Assembly (NCBI GenBank): GCA_037127315.1
Contig: JBBBDQ010001456.1
Coordinates: forward strand, 165,001 to 229,000
Source: Ascarosepion bandense
Lineage: Eukaryota > Mollusca > Cephalopoda > Sepiida > Sepiidae
Direction of reading: 5' to 3'
Length of the DNA stretch: 64,000 nt
Shown here: positions 10,540 through 22,837 of the stretch, piece after piece
Numbering within the stretch: position 1 is the first letter of the stretch
Layout: the number at the start of each line of letters is the position of its first letter
Notes under the pieces: generated by a model
What the model saw: only the letters and a program-made list of their open reading frames with translations
Databases searched by the model: none
What the model was told of the DNA's origin: nothing
Translations under genes and position numbers: made by a program

Positions 10540-10585
<46 letters not shown>
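10540..10585. repeat. (TA)n microsatellite
   Basis: 46 bases of uninterrupted TA, 30 bases beyond a LINE-A 3' end. Confidence 0.97.
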
Positions 10586-10586
<1 letters not shown>

Positions 10587-10616
10587 TTTATATCAATATG
10601 TGAAGTTCTGAAAGAT

Positions 10617-12090
10617 TTTTTTTTATATAATCGTGTTGCCCCAAGCAAGGTATTTTACTACCACTTTTGAGCAGGGGTTACATAGGAGGAAAGTTATGAG
10701 AAAGAGTGATAGGTTACAGGGGGTGTCAGGAAGAGGGTAAGAGAAGGATGAGAATACTGATGAGTGGAGTGGATGAAGAAAGGAGCATGAGAGAGAGGAT
10801 GCAAGTTAGTGAGATAGATGACTATTGACTTTACATTTGAATTCTTGAAGATTGTAGCTGTTGGGAAAGCAAGTAAATGGAAGGTAATTCCACAGGCAGG
10901 AAGTATGAGAAAAGGAGCTGCTGGAGTAGAATTTGCATTTACAATTTATTGGTTTCACAGTAAAAGGGTGGGACCTAGTTGCTAATCTTGTGGCTTAAGT
11001 AACTTCATATATAAGGGGCACCAGTGAGCTAAGTTCATTGGCGCAGACACCGTGAAAGTATTTGTAGAAGAGTCACAGGGAAGCTACATTGCACCGGTGA
11101 GAAAGTGACTGTATCCAAACTGCCAAGTCGAGATCGATCACATTACAGATTCTCTGTTGGATTTTGTCAAGGATCCCTTGGTGGATAGCAGAAGCACCTG
11201 ACCAGATATGGCAGCAGTATTTAATACACGAGTGGATGGTAGATTTGTTTATGTGCAGGATTGTTTCAGACGGGAAAAACTTCCTGGCTTTGCATGGAGA
11301 ACCGACCTTCTTAGCAGCGGATTTAGCTATGGATTCTATATAGTCATTCCACTTGAGGTCTGTTGTGAGAGTTAACTGGAGGAGGTGCAGTGTTTTACTT
11401 TCAGAGAGACTAGCCTGATCCATGCTTATTGGAGGTAGGTGCAATTGTCTGTGGTTTTTAATAGATAGCAGCTTTATTTTGGAAGTATTAAAATTCACAA
11501 ACCATTTCTTACCCCAGTCCATCATGGATTGGAGGTTCTTTTCAAGCTCGGCAGCTAGGTTTGCTTTGTCAGCCTCGGCAAATTTTTGTTCGAGGCAAGA
11601 GTAAATCATAGTGTTGTCAGCATATGCCTACTTGGGATCTTATTACATTGGGGAGATTGTTAATGTAGATAAAGAAAAGCGTGGAACCTAGAATAGAGCC
11701 TTGAGTGACATCCATGTTCATGTGATAGTATTGGAAGTCATGTCCGTTCAATACTACCTTCATTGTGCAATTTGAAAGGAATGACTGGATTAGGTCAAAC
11801 AATTTTCCAGTTATACCATAGCCCAGCAGCTTGCATAGAAGGCCAGCATGCCAGACTCTGTCAAATGCTTTGGAAATGTCTAGGGCAATAGTTTGGGCTT
11901 CACCGTTCTTGTTGAGAGCCTGGTGTATATACTCAGTGATGATTGTGAGCCTATCAGCAGTAGACCTGGTGAAGTGAAAACCCTACTGTTTGTCAGAGAA
12001 GAGTCTGTGGGCTGCAAGATGTTGTACCACCTTGAACGATGGCTTCAAACATCTTTGCCAAAGATTGGTAGGAGGCTGCTAGAGTGATAA
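10617..12090 (-). mobile_element. LINE-A copy 3, 5'-truncated
   Basis: This minus-strand copy has its 3' tail at 10617-10690 (poly-T, then cgtgttgccccaagcaaggt). It reaches further 5' than copies 1 and 2: residues FHFTRSTADRLTIITEYIHQ and DISKAFDRVWHAGLLCKLL of the reverse transcriptase fingers/palm are clear, then LFDLIQSFLSN, QGSILGSTLFFIYINN, the degraded catalytic site CADN in place of YADD, and WGKKWFVNFNTSKIKLL down to SLSHRCNVASL. Frameshifts near 11615 and 11073 and the lost catalytic residue make it inactive. Confidence 0.9.
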
Positions 12091-12574
12091 TTAGTGAACT
12101 CTGTATAAACAGCATATTTCTTCATCTACATCATTCTTTGCAAAAAGAATGCTTCATTCACACAAACATTTGCAGTTTTGGCACATTTTGTAAATCTAAA
12201 ATTGATGTAAAAAATAAAATTTAAGTTTGAATTTTTTAGAATTGTTGTCTGAAAATATTTTTTTAAGTTTCACAATGCTTTATAAACAAAACAAACAAAA
12301 ATTTAAATTTAAGTTTTTTTGTTTTTATTTATGTAAAGAAAAAAAACTATTTAATCCCAAATTGATCTGTGGTAACCACCATGATCTTAAGATAAGCACC
12401 ACCTCTACTGTCATTTTTTCCTGTTTAAATTACCCTTTTGTTGCAAAGAATGTAATTTTTTGGCTAAGATTCAAATAACAAAGACCATGAACTAATTCTA
12501 AATCTAGTGACCTCAGGTGACATGAGAGGTCAAATGTTGCCTTATCAACTCTCTACTATTACTGAGGTAAAAAG
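12091..12574. other. AT-rich spacer, no gene seen
   Basis: No tail, terminal repeat or family motif recognised. The 83-codon frame at 12227-12478 is composed of Phe/Leu/Lys runs expected from AT-rich DNA. Confidence 0.6.
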
Positions 12575-13082
12575 AAAACGTTTTTATACTTTATATCAAT
12601 CTCAATATCTAGTTGGTTAGAAATGGTACTATGTATTTTTGGATGACCTTTGGTGACCTCAAATGATTTGAGGTCAACCTCGCATTGTGAATGTCACAAC
12701 TGAATATCTTGTGAAATTTCATACCAAAAATTAAGTCAATGAATCTTTTTATTTGAATGGGATTGTAATATGAAGTCAACTTGCAAAAGATATTTTAACT
12801 TAAGAATGTTTTTAAAAACAGGCAATAATACTATAATCTAATGATGAAAAAGTTTCATTTCATACAACAGATATTTAATTTCAACATAATCTTCTTTATC
12901 AAGACAGCTAACCTAACACACTTACTTTTTGTGACGTATACTTAACATGAAAATTTAAAATCAAAATTCAGCTAATAACTATGTTAGGCTATGAAATTAC
13001 TGATCTACTTCATATGTAAGATTAAATATACATTGTATTTGTTTTGTGTTCTAAAAGAAATGTGCATCATGTTTAATATGCA
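12575..13082. repeat. Direct duplication, unit 1
   Basis: A 0.5-kb segment (tggtgacctcaaatgattt; ggcaataatactataa) that recurs in the same orientation at 14691-15235 at high identity. It lacks 56 bases present in unit 2. It holds no tail or terminal repeat, so it looks like a local duplication or two copies of an unclassified element. Confidence 0.85.
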
Positions 13083-13164
13083 TTTTGTATGAATGTGAAA
13101 TATTTGTTTCTGTAGTTCATCTATATATTGAGTCGTATTTCTGTGCATGATATACCTGCTAATA

Positions 13165-13800
13165 TTTTTTGTGAATGTTCATTCAGTACAAGGCCCAAGA
13201 TTCACACAAAGTAGAAAAAGGTACTGAATGAAGTTATTGTATTGCTGTAAGAGTAGGAAGTAAGTGTAGATTTTGAGGATATGTAGAATAGATAATGATT
13301 AACCCTTGATGAAGAGGCTAAGATTGTATTGATCAAGGAAACATCCTCTTGAGAATCTGTTCCACAAAGTTGCAGTTCTTGGGAATAAAGTAGAGTGGAA
13401 TTACCTTCTTACCAGTAGAATACAATGGGAATAAGAATGTTTTGACCCTGTGTACATGTAGGTCCTAGCTGTAAATATTTGAACTGGTTGAACAAAAGAA
13501 CGTTTTTTTTTGTTTTTTTTTTGGAAATAGCAATAAAGTCACAATAGGCTTGCAATATTTCATCTGTGGCAAAGTGAATATCAGGTTAAAAATAATTAAT
13601 TGCCCACAAAACCACATAAATGTTTTTGAACATTGTCAAAGCTAAAAAGTGATGATTAGAAAGTTCCAACCCAGATAAGGCATGACAGGAGGAATCAGGT
13701 ACTTATTGAAGTGGCACAAAGAAATAATAATTTTCCCATCATCTTTAGTAATTTATCATGTACATAAGTTCCACTTGAGATCTATTGTGATTTATTACAT
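13165..13800 (-). mobile_element. Old LINE relic, C-terminal region
   Basis: Minus-strand translation shows ATLWNRFSRGCFLDQYNLSL, the LWNSLP..FP..YNL signature of jockey/CR1-like LINE C-termini, followed by a 3' tail (gggccttgtactgaatgaac, then a T-run on the plus strand near 13165). Stops are frequent. A similar tail occurs at 18430-18507. The phrase ttccacttgagatctattgt near 13765 matches LINE-A copies, suggesting a sister family. Confidence 0.55.
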
Positions 13801-14690
13801 GTAATCTTTTATATTGTATGGTTTTGTAAACAAAGTGTGTACATATTTATATCTGTTGTTTGTGTGTGAATATCTACTTTACATTTGTATGCATAAATAA
13901 GCATGAAATGTAGATTAGGTATGCATCTGTGTGTGGATTCAGAAATTTGCACCATACACACTGCAAAGATATGCTTTCTGTATATATGTGCATTGATATG
14001 AATTTTGTGTGTATTTGTGCACAGTATATCTACTTATGTAAATAGTGCAAATATATACTTGATGATAACTGTATGTTTATAAATAGCTATAGAATGTCCT
14101 ATGAAAATGTCTATTTAGCAGGCATACAGAATTTTGCATGTCTACATTGTGTTATCCCTGAGGAGTAGTTAGGCATTTCTCTTTTGCTTCTCTGCAATTA
14201 AGTCTGCTTCCTGATAATAGACATCCAATCAATACTGTCTCTCTGTCTATGAGTCAGCTGACAGTCATGTGATACCAATGTTACTGGCATTTATCAGTTT
14301 GGATAGAATAATAAAGACCAGACAAGTACAAACTGACCCAGGATCTGACTAATGTTCCACTCACTACTTTATTTTATGCTCTCTTCCTTCAACTCAGCTT
14401 TCCATTTTATATAAAATGGTAATTCTAACGTGTCATACTTACTGACATTTTACTTCATCTTTAACAGATTTTACAAAAAATGAACTGATTCATACTTATC
14501 ATGGAAAACTGTGTTAGATGACATTTTCTTTCAGATGCACGTGAGATTAAAATATGTCATCTTTTGAATTTTACAAGTATTAAAAAACTACTCAACAATT
14601 AGTTTTTATCAATCATGGAGTAATTATATAAAAGTAAAGTCAAATTTAATGTACAACTTCTAACATTTAATAATAATTGTTGTAAAAATA
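13801..14690. other. spacer, no gene seen
   Basis: AT-rich unique-looking DNA between the LINE relic and duplication unit 2. Confidence 0.6.
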
Positions 14691-15235
14691 TGCTATTTTC
14701 ATACTTTATATCAATTTCAATATCTATCTGGCTAGAAATGGTACTTTGTACTTTTTTATAACCTTTGGTGACCTCAAATGATTTCTGAGGTCAACCTCAC
14801 ATTGTGAATGTCACAACTGAATATCTTGTGAAATTTCATACCAAAAATTAAGTCAATGAATCTTTTTATTTGAATGGGTTTGTTGTATGAACACAAATCC
14901 CCACAAGAGAAATGTTACAATTGAATAATTAAAAAGTCAACTTGCAAAAGATATTTTAACCTAAGAATGTTTTTTAAAAACAGGCAATAATACTATAACC
15001 TAATGATGAAAAAAAGTTTTTTTTTTTCACACCACAGATATTTAATTTCAACATAATCTTTTTTTGTCAAGACACCTAACCTAACACACTTTTTGTGATG
15101 TATATTTAACATGAAAATTCAAGATCAAAATTCAGCTAATAACTGTGTTAGGCTATAAAATTATTGATCTACTTCATATGTAAAATTAAATATACATTCT
15201 ATTTGTTTCGTGTTCTAAAAATATGCATCATGTAT
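14691..15235. repeat. Direct duplication, unit 2
   Basis: Second copy of the 12575-13082 segment, about 2.1 kb downstream, with an extra 56 bases at about 14880-14935 (gaacacaaatccccacaaga). It is followed directly by a PLE-1 tail. Confidence 0.85.
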
Positions 15236-15289
15236 GATATGAAATATGTGTATCTATATTTCATATAATAATTATCAACCAGTTATTGG

Positions 15290-15790
15290 TCAGAGTCAAA
15301 TTAGACCAGTAAACAGTTATATTAAAAAGTACTCAAAACCTATTTAAAGAAAAATTTAATTATGTAGAACTTTTGAATATTCAAATTAGGAAGATCAGCC
15401 AATTATGCTACCATGGTTTCAACCTTTTGGTATTGTCAGTTGTTATATATTAACTGATTGCCCAACACTTTTGTGAATGTTTAACAGAAATTTTAGATAA
15501 GGAAGGAGTTAAGACTAGCAAAATAATATTGTACACACTTTCATCCATGTTTGTACAAGCCCAAAATGTATTTTCTAATGTGTATACATCTGGACATTTC
15601 AGACCTTTCATTTAACTATCTTTCTCATTCTGGAAATAATACTAAAGCTGACTTTTCTTTTTGGCACAATCTGCAGACATCACCACCATTGCAAGGTCTG
15701 GCCTTTCTTAATATACTCCAGGTTGCATAAGATCTTTGCCATTGTTTTCTCTTAATTTCCACATGTAGTTTACTAGTTTGGTACAATTTT
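15290..15790 (-). mobile_element. PLE-1 relic: protein C-terminus and 3' region
   Basis: The minus strand encodes the part after the GIY-YIG domain: YATWSILRKARPCNGGDVCR, LCQKEKSALVLFP, then a broken NERSEMSRCIH. Cysteine/histidine-rich ends of this type follow the endonuclease in many Penelope-like proteins. The 3' region down to 15290 (ttaatataactgtttactgg on the minus strand) matches 50320-50450 and 6300-6400. Everything upstream of the C-terminus is missing. Confidence 0.65.
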
Positions 15791-15947
15791 TATGGCTTGA
15801 ATGTAGATTTGTGATTATATCATCAGTTTTTAAAATTGCCTTCACTACATCCAATGTATATTTTACCCTGTCTATTTATATCTTGAGCTATTTAATATAT
15901 GTATTTAGAATTCCATTCCAATCTTTTTAGTGGCCTAAAAACAATGA

Positions 15948-16105
15948 CAGGATCCAGTCTGTCCTGCTATTTAACCCATAGGTGGAGGAAGAAGATACAG
16001 ATTTATATCTTTCCCAAGGATATTTGTGAATGTAACAAACTCAGCTGGAATTTGAACTCTACTTTCTGATTTTTCATTCAGAAACATTCACACCTGCATC
16101 CACTC
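15948..16105 (-). mobile_element. SINE-1 fragment
   Basis: Minus-strand partial copy: a tRNA-like box B region (agagttcaaattccagctga), then ccttgggaaagatataaatc and tatgggttaaatagcaggac. It stops after gacagactgg, losing the 3' third with the conserved hairpin. Confidence 0.8.
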
Positions 16106-16199
16106 TTACAGCAACTTTCCAAGTGGACAGCCATCTAGATACTGACCAGGCTCAGCATTAATGTCAGTGATTGGACAAGAATTGATATGTCAATATAAA

Positions 16200-18429
16200 G
16201 TATCTTCATGATTAATATTGTACATTTTGCTGCTGTTTTTCTGGGTAGGGAATTAGGTCTGAAACAAAATTTTAAATAACACATTTTCATTTGTTTTATT
16301 TTTATGAAAATGTTCTTTTATTAAAGTTTTGATATATAAATGTTTGTAGAATTTTTATGATAATCCATGACTTATATGCTTTTATAATGACATGGGTTAG
16401 TCATTAGTTTTTATGGAGTATAAAATTGCAGAGATATTTCTCCAAGAGTGACTTATTGAAGACAATATTATACTCTGATTTCAGTTTCAGCTATAAGGCT
16501 CAAAATCAGAAATTGAACAGGGATTCATCTTTTTGTTGCTTTTTATCACATTGTTTTTAGTCAACCAATACTTTATCTGTTAAGTTAAACAGAAGAAATT
16601 CAGAAGAAACTTCAGAAAAAAATTTTAACATTTCTTATTTTATAAGTTCTTCACTCAGTGTCTTATTCTTAGTTTACCAAAGCAGTAAGGATAAGATAGT
16701 TATTTTTAATCTTAGTCTTTTAGTCAAAATCAATATATTTAATAATGAATACTTTATATCAGAATTTTAAAACATTTCAAATATTTGGAAATTGTTTTTA
16801 TAAAGTTCTACAAAAAGTAATCCAAGATGTTTTGCAAATACTCTTTTTCTTTGTGAGAAATTATTTGTAGCTATTTGACTCTTATTGAGTATTAAATTTT
16901 TTCCTTGTTTTATAAAGTTACAAATTCTCAAAGCAGGCATAAAGTAACCACAAAAGGTAGACAAAAAGCAAAACAAAATAGCTTCTTATTTCTTGATCTG
17001 TCAGACTTGAAGTTAGATGAACTTGATTGACATTCAGCTGACAATATTGGATTTTATCTTCAAACCATAGAAAACTGTTATTTCTAATGGGTTAATCATA
17101 GATTATATGCTTTCTTTCATTTCTTTTAATTTTTCTCTTTTTATAAAACAGTCAGTTTTTGTGAGAACAAATGAAATAGATTCCATATAGTTCTGCTTTT
17201 CAAAAATGTTTTTGCCAAGAATAAATTAGACAATCAGTCATAATGTGCATTTAGAATGCAGAAATACTTTTTAATAAAATTGAATAATTTACTTAGAACT
17301 GGTCATTGTTAACTGTAATGTGTTTCAGTATGGGCTATAATTGATGAGAAGTATTAATATTCCAACCATTTTTTTTTGTTCAGAAAATTGAAATGTTTCT
17401 TTGTATTGTTAATGATTACTAACACATTTCAGCTGATCCATAAATGATATAGAATTCTACAGATGTATAATTTCTTATGAATTTTTATATTTCCTGAAGA
17501 AACTCATTGTATGGAATATATATAAAATTATTATATACAATTTTCAAAAGCATTCTCTATCCAATAATTATCAAGGATAAAAATAATTTTGAAAAATATA
17601 TTAACAGGCAGTCAATATATGATATTGATTATCTCTAAGTTAATCCTGTTTTTTGTATTTATTTACTAAATATGCTAGGGTTAAACATCTTTGTCCGTTT
17701 TTTATGTTAACCAAGAAGACTTTGTCAGTTATTTACTGGGTAAGGAGTTATTGTTTGTTCCATTTAGAGCTACAATGAGAACTTCATATTTACTGTAGAA
17801 TAGATGAGAGTTTAGAAATTAATGTAATTCAGCACATGACTTTATTAATGAATACTTGTAAATTCTTGTATTTCTGTAAAAAAATTAACATTAAAAGTTT
17901 ACCCATGTTCAGTAAAAAAAATGACATGATAACATTCACAAGGAAAAATTCCATATTGTACATTAGAGTTAGTTAACTTTTGGAAACTTTGTGTCATTAA
18001 ATAGAAGAAAAATTGGAAAAAATTCTGATACAGGAATTTTTATTTATGATAAATAAAAATTCATATTCTATGTGGCTGGATTTTTTCAAATATTTTTTAT
18101 GTCCAATGCTGCTAAACATTTATAATCAAAAGTTCAAATAAATATCATATTTCTGATATTTTTACCGTCTTCGCCCTTTGTTTGTGTCTATTATTAAAAA
18201 AAAACGTCCTTCTCATTTGTACAAGGACCTAAAAGTACTAATTTCAATTAACTTTTTTTTATTTATAGTATCGTCTTACATATATTAAACAAACCTGTTA
18301 TTTAATAACTCACTTAATAATTTGAGTATATAACTTGATCACTGCACAATTCAATATCTTTTATCTTCAATGAAGCCACAACAAATCATTTTATTTATAT
18401 ACAACTTCTAAGAAACAACTTTTTTCTTT
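16200..18429. other. AT-rich spacer, no gene seen
   Basis: Over 2 kb of AT-rich DNA with no family motif, tail, terminal repeat or persuasive splice-bounded frame. Confidence 0.6.
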
Positions 18430-18825
18430 TTTATGAATGATCACCCAATACAAGGCCAAATAACCACTCAAGGAGGAAGGTTACTGTATATATTAGTGTA
18501 AGGACAAGTGTTAGGTGTACAAAGCTAAAGCAGACTTCAGAAGGAACAGGAAACGAGGAATAAACCTCTACTCCTGTTCAAAAGACCAGGGAGGAGTATG
18601 AAATCGACAATAGGCAAACCTATCTACTCCTATTGGTAGAGGAGATTAAAAATTAGCAAAACATAAAATCAAATAATTTGTGAATAAAATTTCATATGCA
18701 AATGTTAGGAGCACAGAGCTGAAGAAGACTTTAGAAGGAACAAAAAACAAGGGATAAATCCCTACTCCTATTCAAAAGGCTGGTGGGTGGTGAACATATC
18801 TACTCCAATTAGGCAAACCTATTTA
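18430..18825 (-). mobile_element. Tandem LINE 5'-end units joined to a LINE 3' tail
   Basis: Read on the minus strand, two related units (18825-18706 and 18650-18508) each carry ggagtagata, a pyrimidine-rich cactcc block, gaacaggagtagag and a (t)cctgttcc block. The same layout forms the 5' end of LINE-A at 59120. A 3' tail follows directly (18507-18430: ggccttgtattgggtgatca, then A-rich), resembling the tail at 13165. No coding part lies between. It looks like a small internally deleted LINE derivative with duplicated promoter-like units. Confidence 0.6.
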
Positions 18826-20199
18826 TTATTCTATAAGAACCTATTCTATTGATCATATAGTGTTGAAACTGAATTTTAATATTAGGACAGTGGTTCTGAT
18901 ATACAAGTTAGATGTTTCTTATCATTGTAATGTAAATGCATTAAATTATAACTACCTAGAATTATAAACATTTTAAAATATTACATTTTTGTTTTTGTTT
19001 GAATTTATTAACTGTGTTGAAAAATGTAACGATGAACACAATGAAAACTTTAATGCACAACACCTGTGAATTTTAAAAATCTATGAAAATTGGACAGATA
19101 AAAATTCTTCTGCCAATTTTATCAATGATTATATTTCATCAATGACTGCATTTCTGTAATGAATGATTATCTTGAAAGAACAGTTAGAAAAACTAGAAAT
19201 ACTCATTAGTTTTTCTGTTTGAGTTTTCTGATGAATCTTAATTCTTCAGTTAATGATTGAGTGATGCTCATGGCAAGTTGTACTATAATAAAATATCCAA
19301 AGAAATTCCCCTATTGCATTGTTAAATATTTGAGATTAAAAAATTTAACAAAATATTGCAATAAAAATTATGAATTATTTAAGAACTAAGGAGGTACAAA
19401 TTAAAAGATTTGAAATAGACAACTTTTTCCATTTCACTGAAACATGTTAAACACAAAAGTATTATCACCTCTTCTATCTTTTCTTTCTTTCATTTTCTCA
19501 CTGAAACCAAGTAGCATCTGTGATATGTCTTTTCAGTCTTACCACATTCAATCAAAATGGAATAGTCCATTATTTATGAGGTACTGGCAGATTATAGTGT
19601 ACATGCTAACTAAGGAACTAAGAGAGGGACATGCAGAATTATAAGATTTTTCATCAATGCAAAAATCACCAGCTAATTAACCCTATGCAGATAATACTTT
19701 TTAGATGATAATTCTTATGAAAAGTAAATTCTGTTTCATATATTAGCAAATAAAAACAATAATTCAATGAAATGGATGTCTTACATGGCAAATTAAAAAT
19801 GTGAAATAAAGTAAAACAAAACATTGTCACTTTTATTTGCTGAATTATTTTTTAGAATATCATGCTATTTTTGGTATAAATCTTCAATTGTGTAATTGAT
19901 TCAAAATATTGACAACTTATTTAATTTTCTTTTTTTTTTTTTTTTTTTTTTTTCCTTTTTTTCATTTTATGCCTAGGATAAAAATATTAGTAGTAATAAT
20001 AATAATAATTATGTTTAATAAATTTTTTTAAAAAAAGTGGATATCTACCCATTCTATTATTTTTTTTAAATTTTTTTTTTTTATTATCCATTTAGTTAAT
20101 GACCTTATTTACTAATTACATGTCAGGCAAAATGTCATGTATCTTGTAGTAACTCTTTAACTTATAGCGTCTTGTATAAATACATGGATGTGTTTAGTA
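18826..20199. other. AT-rich spacer with poly-T
   Basis: No gene seen. It includes a T-run at 19929-19953 and ATT/TAA triplet tracts near 19990-20090. Confidence 0.6.
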
Positions 20200-20595
20200 T
20201 TTGTCTATGTTTCTGAGAAGAGGTAATATTTACATTATTCGGACCATTGTCCTCATCTTTGTTGCCATTTGTACAACGTTTCAGCTGTTGTACACTCTGG
20301 CCTTCTTCAGGTGCTAGGAATTTTAAATTACAATCACTGGGGTATGTGATCTTCATTCCTTGCATAGTAGTGTCTCTTCTCATAACATGAAGGGAGATAG
20401 AAAAATCAGGCATAGCTGACCACATATGGAGGAAGAAAGGGGATCACCATCCCCTATGGGATGAAGTTGAACCTTTATAAAGGGTTCAGTTTGAAGAAAT
20501 AGTTCGGTCCTAAAGAAGGCTGGAACATAAAACAGCCGAAACATCTTACAAATGGCAACAAAGATGAGGACAATAGTCCAAATTATGTAAATACT
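20200..20595. repeat. Inverted PLE-2 tails around a PLE-2 coding scrap
   Basis: The 3' tail of PLE-2/SINE-2 occurs inverted at 20215-20330 (minus) and direct at 20460-20595 (plus: gccgaaacatcttacaaatg, gcaacaaagatgaggacaat). Between them, plus-strand 20385-20460 encodes KSGIADHIWRKKGDHHPLWD, a GIY-YIG-type C-terminal piece also seen at 35485. This shows the tail belongs to a protein-coding PLE. The arms could fold on each other. Confidence 0.65.
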
Positions 20596-20598
20596 ATA

Positions 20599-20836
20599 GA
20601 TGTGTTTGTTGTGGTAATAGATATCAGCTCGGAAAGATAAGTCAGGCTGAGTTTGAATTTCAGTTGAATTTGTTTCATTCATTTATGCACAAATACCATT
20701 GGAAAAGGTATTAATCCATTTCTTCTCCTTCCTGGGTTGAACAGCAGGACAGATTGGGTTCTATAGCCTTGGATGGTAGCCTGGATGGCAACCTACTCCA
20801 AGAATGTATCATGTATGGCAATTAACTGACTGACTG
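20599..20836 (+). mobile_element. SINE-1, internally shortened
   Basis: tRNA-derived SINE with a box A-like start (gtggtaatagatatc), a box B-like gagtttgaatttcagttg, the body words caggacagattgggttctat and the terminal ttaactgactgactg. About 60 bases near the 3' end, including the conserved hairpin, are deleted. It abuts a PLE-2 tail. Confidence 0.85.
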
Positions 20837-21467
20837 TATAAACAACACACATTTCTTTATACATCATTACACTGTAAACCAAAAGTTTGAGGCTACCTTC
20901 TAAATTTCATAATTAGTAAGTTTCAGTGTATGCTGCTCAATCTTTTCTAGAGGGGATTACCCAAAATTTAAAATACACCAGTCCTAAGATTACCATTAGC
21001 CAAAAAGGTAGATCAGGCAAAAAGATAACATTTTAAGGAAACTTTATGCAGTTATGGGTTAATTTTATTGAATATATAATAAAACTATTCAAGAGGAGAA
21101 AGTCCCTTTTGTCTGAAGTGAGCCAATGAATTAGTTTTGTAAAAAACATACAACCTTCAATTTTTAGGCCATTTTTGGTTGATAGTTTATACAATGTTTT
21201 TCAACCTTTTTACTTTTGCATAACCCTTAAAATAAATTACATGTCTTAAGGAACCCATGCACAAAACAAAATTATATAACTAATTTTTTATATATATATA
21301 TTCCCAATGATTGATATATTTTTTAATAACATAATAGGTTATATGGGATGGTGCATATATTACAATAACCAAGAATATATTAATATTATATTCATGAAAT
21401 TAAATAAAAAATCAAAAGTGCATTAGCTTATCTCAATAGTTCTCACGGAACCCTTAGGGTTAAGATA
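20837..21467. other. spacer, no gene seen
   Basis: AT-rich DNA without recognisable elements. Confidence 0.6.
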
Positions 21468-21883
21468 TGAGGTGTGTCAGAAAAGTAACAGGACTTAGTA
21501 TACTGTGTTCTGCTTGTTGAATGCCTTCTGCTCCTGGGGTCATTTTCTACATCCTCGTGTCCCTTTTTGAATCTTTTTGTCCCACTCTAAAACCCACAAG
21601 TGTGACATTGTTTCATTTTCATATACTTGCTGCAGTAGTCAAAGTGCTTTTGATGCAGCTTTCCCCAACTGAACCAGAAACTTTAAGTTAGTTTGTTGCT
21701 CTGTGCCTGTCACTTGACTGGCTATTAATAAAAGTATGTGAAAAAACACACAATGGCTGCAGAGACCTGAAATCACAGATATTTCCAGGATGTTATATCA
21801 CATGGTGACGCAATCCACTAATCCCTATCCCACTCATAGCTCACTCACAACACTAAACCCTGTTATTTTTCTGTCACACCTTG
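21468..21883 (-). mobile_element. MAR-2 internally deleted mariner
   Basis: A 416-base element with about 28-bp terminal inverted repeats (aggtgtgtcagaaaagtaac left; reverse complement aggtgtgacagaaaaataac right) and TA on both sides, the mariner target duplication. Minus-strand translation gives scraps of a mariner helix-turn-helix N-terminus (VQLGKAASKAL, LLQQVYENETMSH) with stops. The DDE catalytic part is missing, so it can move only with outside transposase. Confidence 0.8.
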
Positions 21884-22194
21884 TATCATGAACATTTTCT
21901 TCTTGAAGTGTAATTTAGTTTTAGGTACACTTTTCAAAATTATGACTTGTGAGCTTTTTTTTTCTATAACTTTCTTATATGCTTTTAAGTAAAAACAGCT
22001 AAAAATAACACACAAAGAAAAGTATCGTATATACTCGCAGATATGTAGCACTATTAGTTTGGGATTGTCAAAGTGGGTATTTGTAGTTGACTTGCAAATA
22101 GGTTGTACTATAATCTGTGGATTGACATGGCCCTTTTTTAACATAAATAGAACTAATATTTGCCTATATTTCTGAGATGAGGTAGTATTTATAT

Positions 22195-22335
22195 AGACAT
22201 TGGTTAGTTCAGTGATCTTAATAAAGAGTTTGGTTTGAAATTCCTAGCACCTGAAGAAGGCCGTCATGTACAATGGCCAAAACGTTGTACAAATGGCAAC
22301 AAAGATGAGGACAATAGTTCAAATAATGTAAATAG
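22195..22335 (+). mobile_element. PLE-2/SINE-2 3' tail fragment
   Basis: Plus-strand copy of the shared tail: aataaagagtttggtttgaa, acctgaagaaggcc, ggccaaaacgttgtac, gcaacaaagatgaggacaat, ending near gtaaatag. No tRNA-like head is seen, so it could come from either family. Confidence 0.75.
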
Positions 22336-22790
22336 TCTAACTAATATTTGCTAAATATTTTCAAATATTCACCATTATTTTAAAACTTGCATATATTAAA
22401 GCACAAGAACAGTGTTTCTTCATTCAGATATAGTTATTAAACTTCATCATGACTGAAACCCCCTAATTCTTCGTCGTCGTCATTATTGCCAAATATTCTT
22501 TGCATTTGTTTGTTTAATTTATTTTATTTCTCTCTTATGCTCAAGTCCAGGGCACTCACCTGGACTACTGATACAAAACAGTCTACTTCAGATTCTCAAA
22601 GTACAACTCTGTTACTCTGCTACGAAATCTTGGAATACAAGCCTATGTGGAGCATAAAACAGCAGCCACACCACATATGAAAATATATCCAAATACGCAT
22701 GTTCAAAATATGATGTAAGGCAAAGTCACAATTCCAGGTATTGTCAAATGTACAAGGACTGGAAACAGGAATATTATGCAATTTTACTGT

Positions 22791-22837
<47 letters not shown>

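Noticed and set aside
22250..22300. CUGAAGA plus GGCC stem plus AAAAC as a hammerhead
   Set aside because: An extra base separates the core from the stem, the GAAA is altered, and no stem I forms.
22480..22700. Minus-strand exon ending at CAG|gtgagt (22558)
   Set aside because: Every frame from the nearby acceptors meets a stop before the donor.
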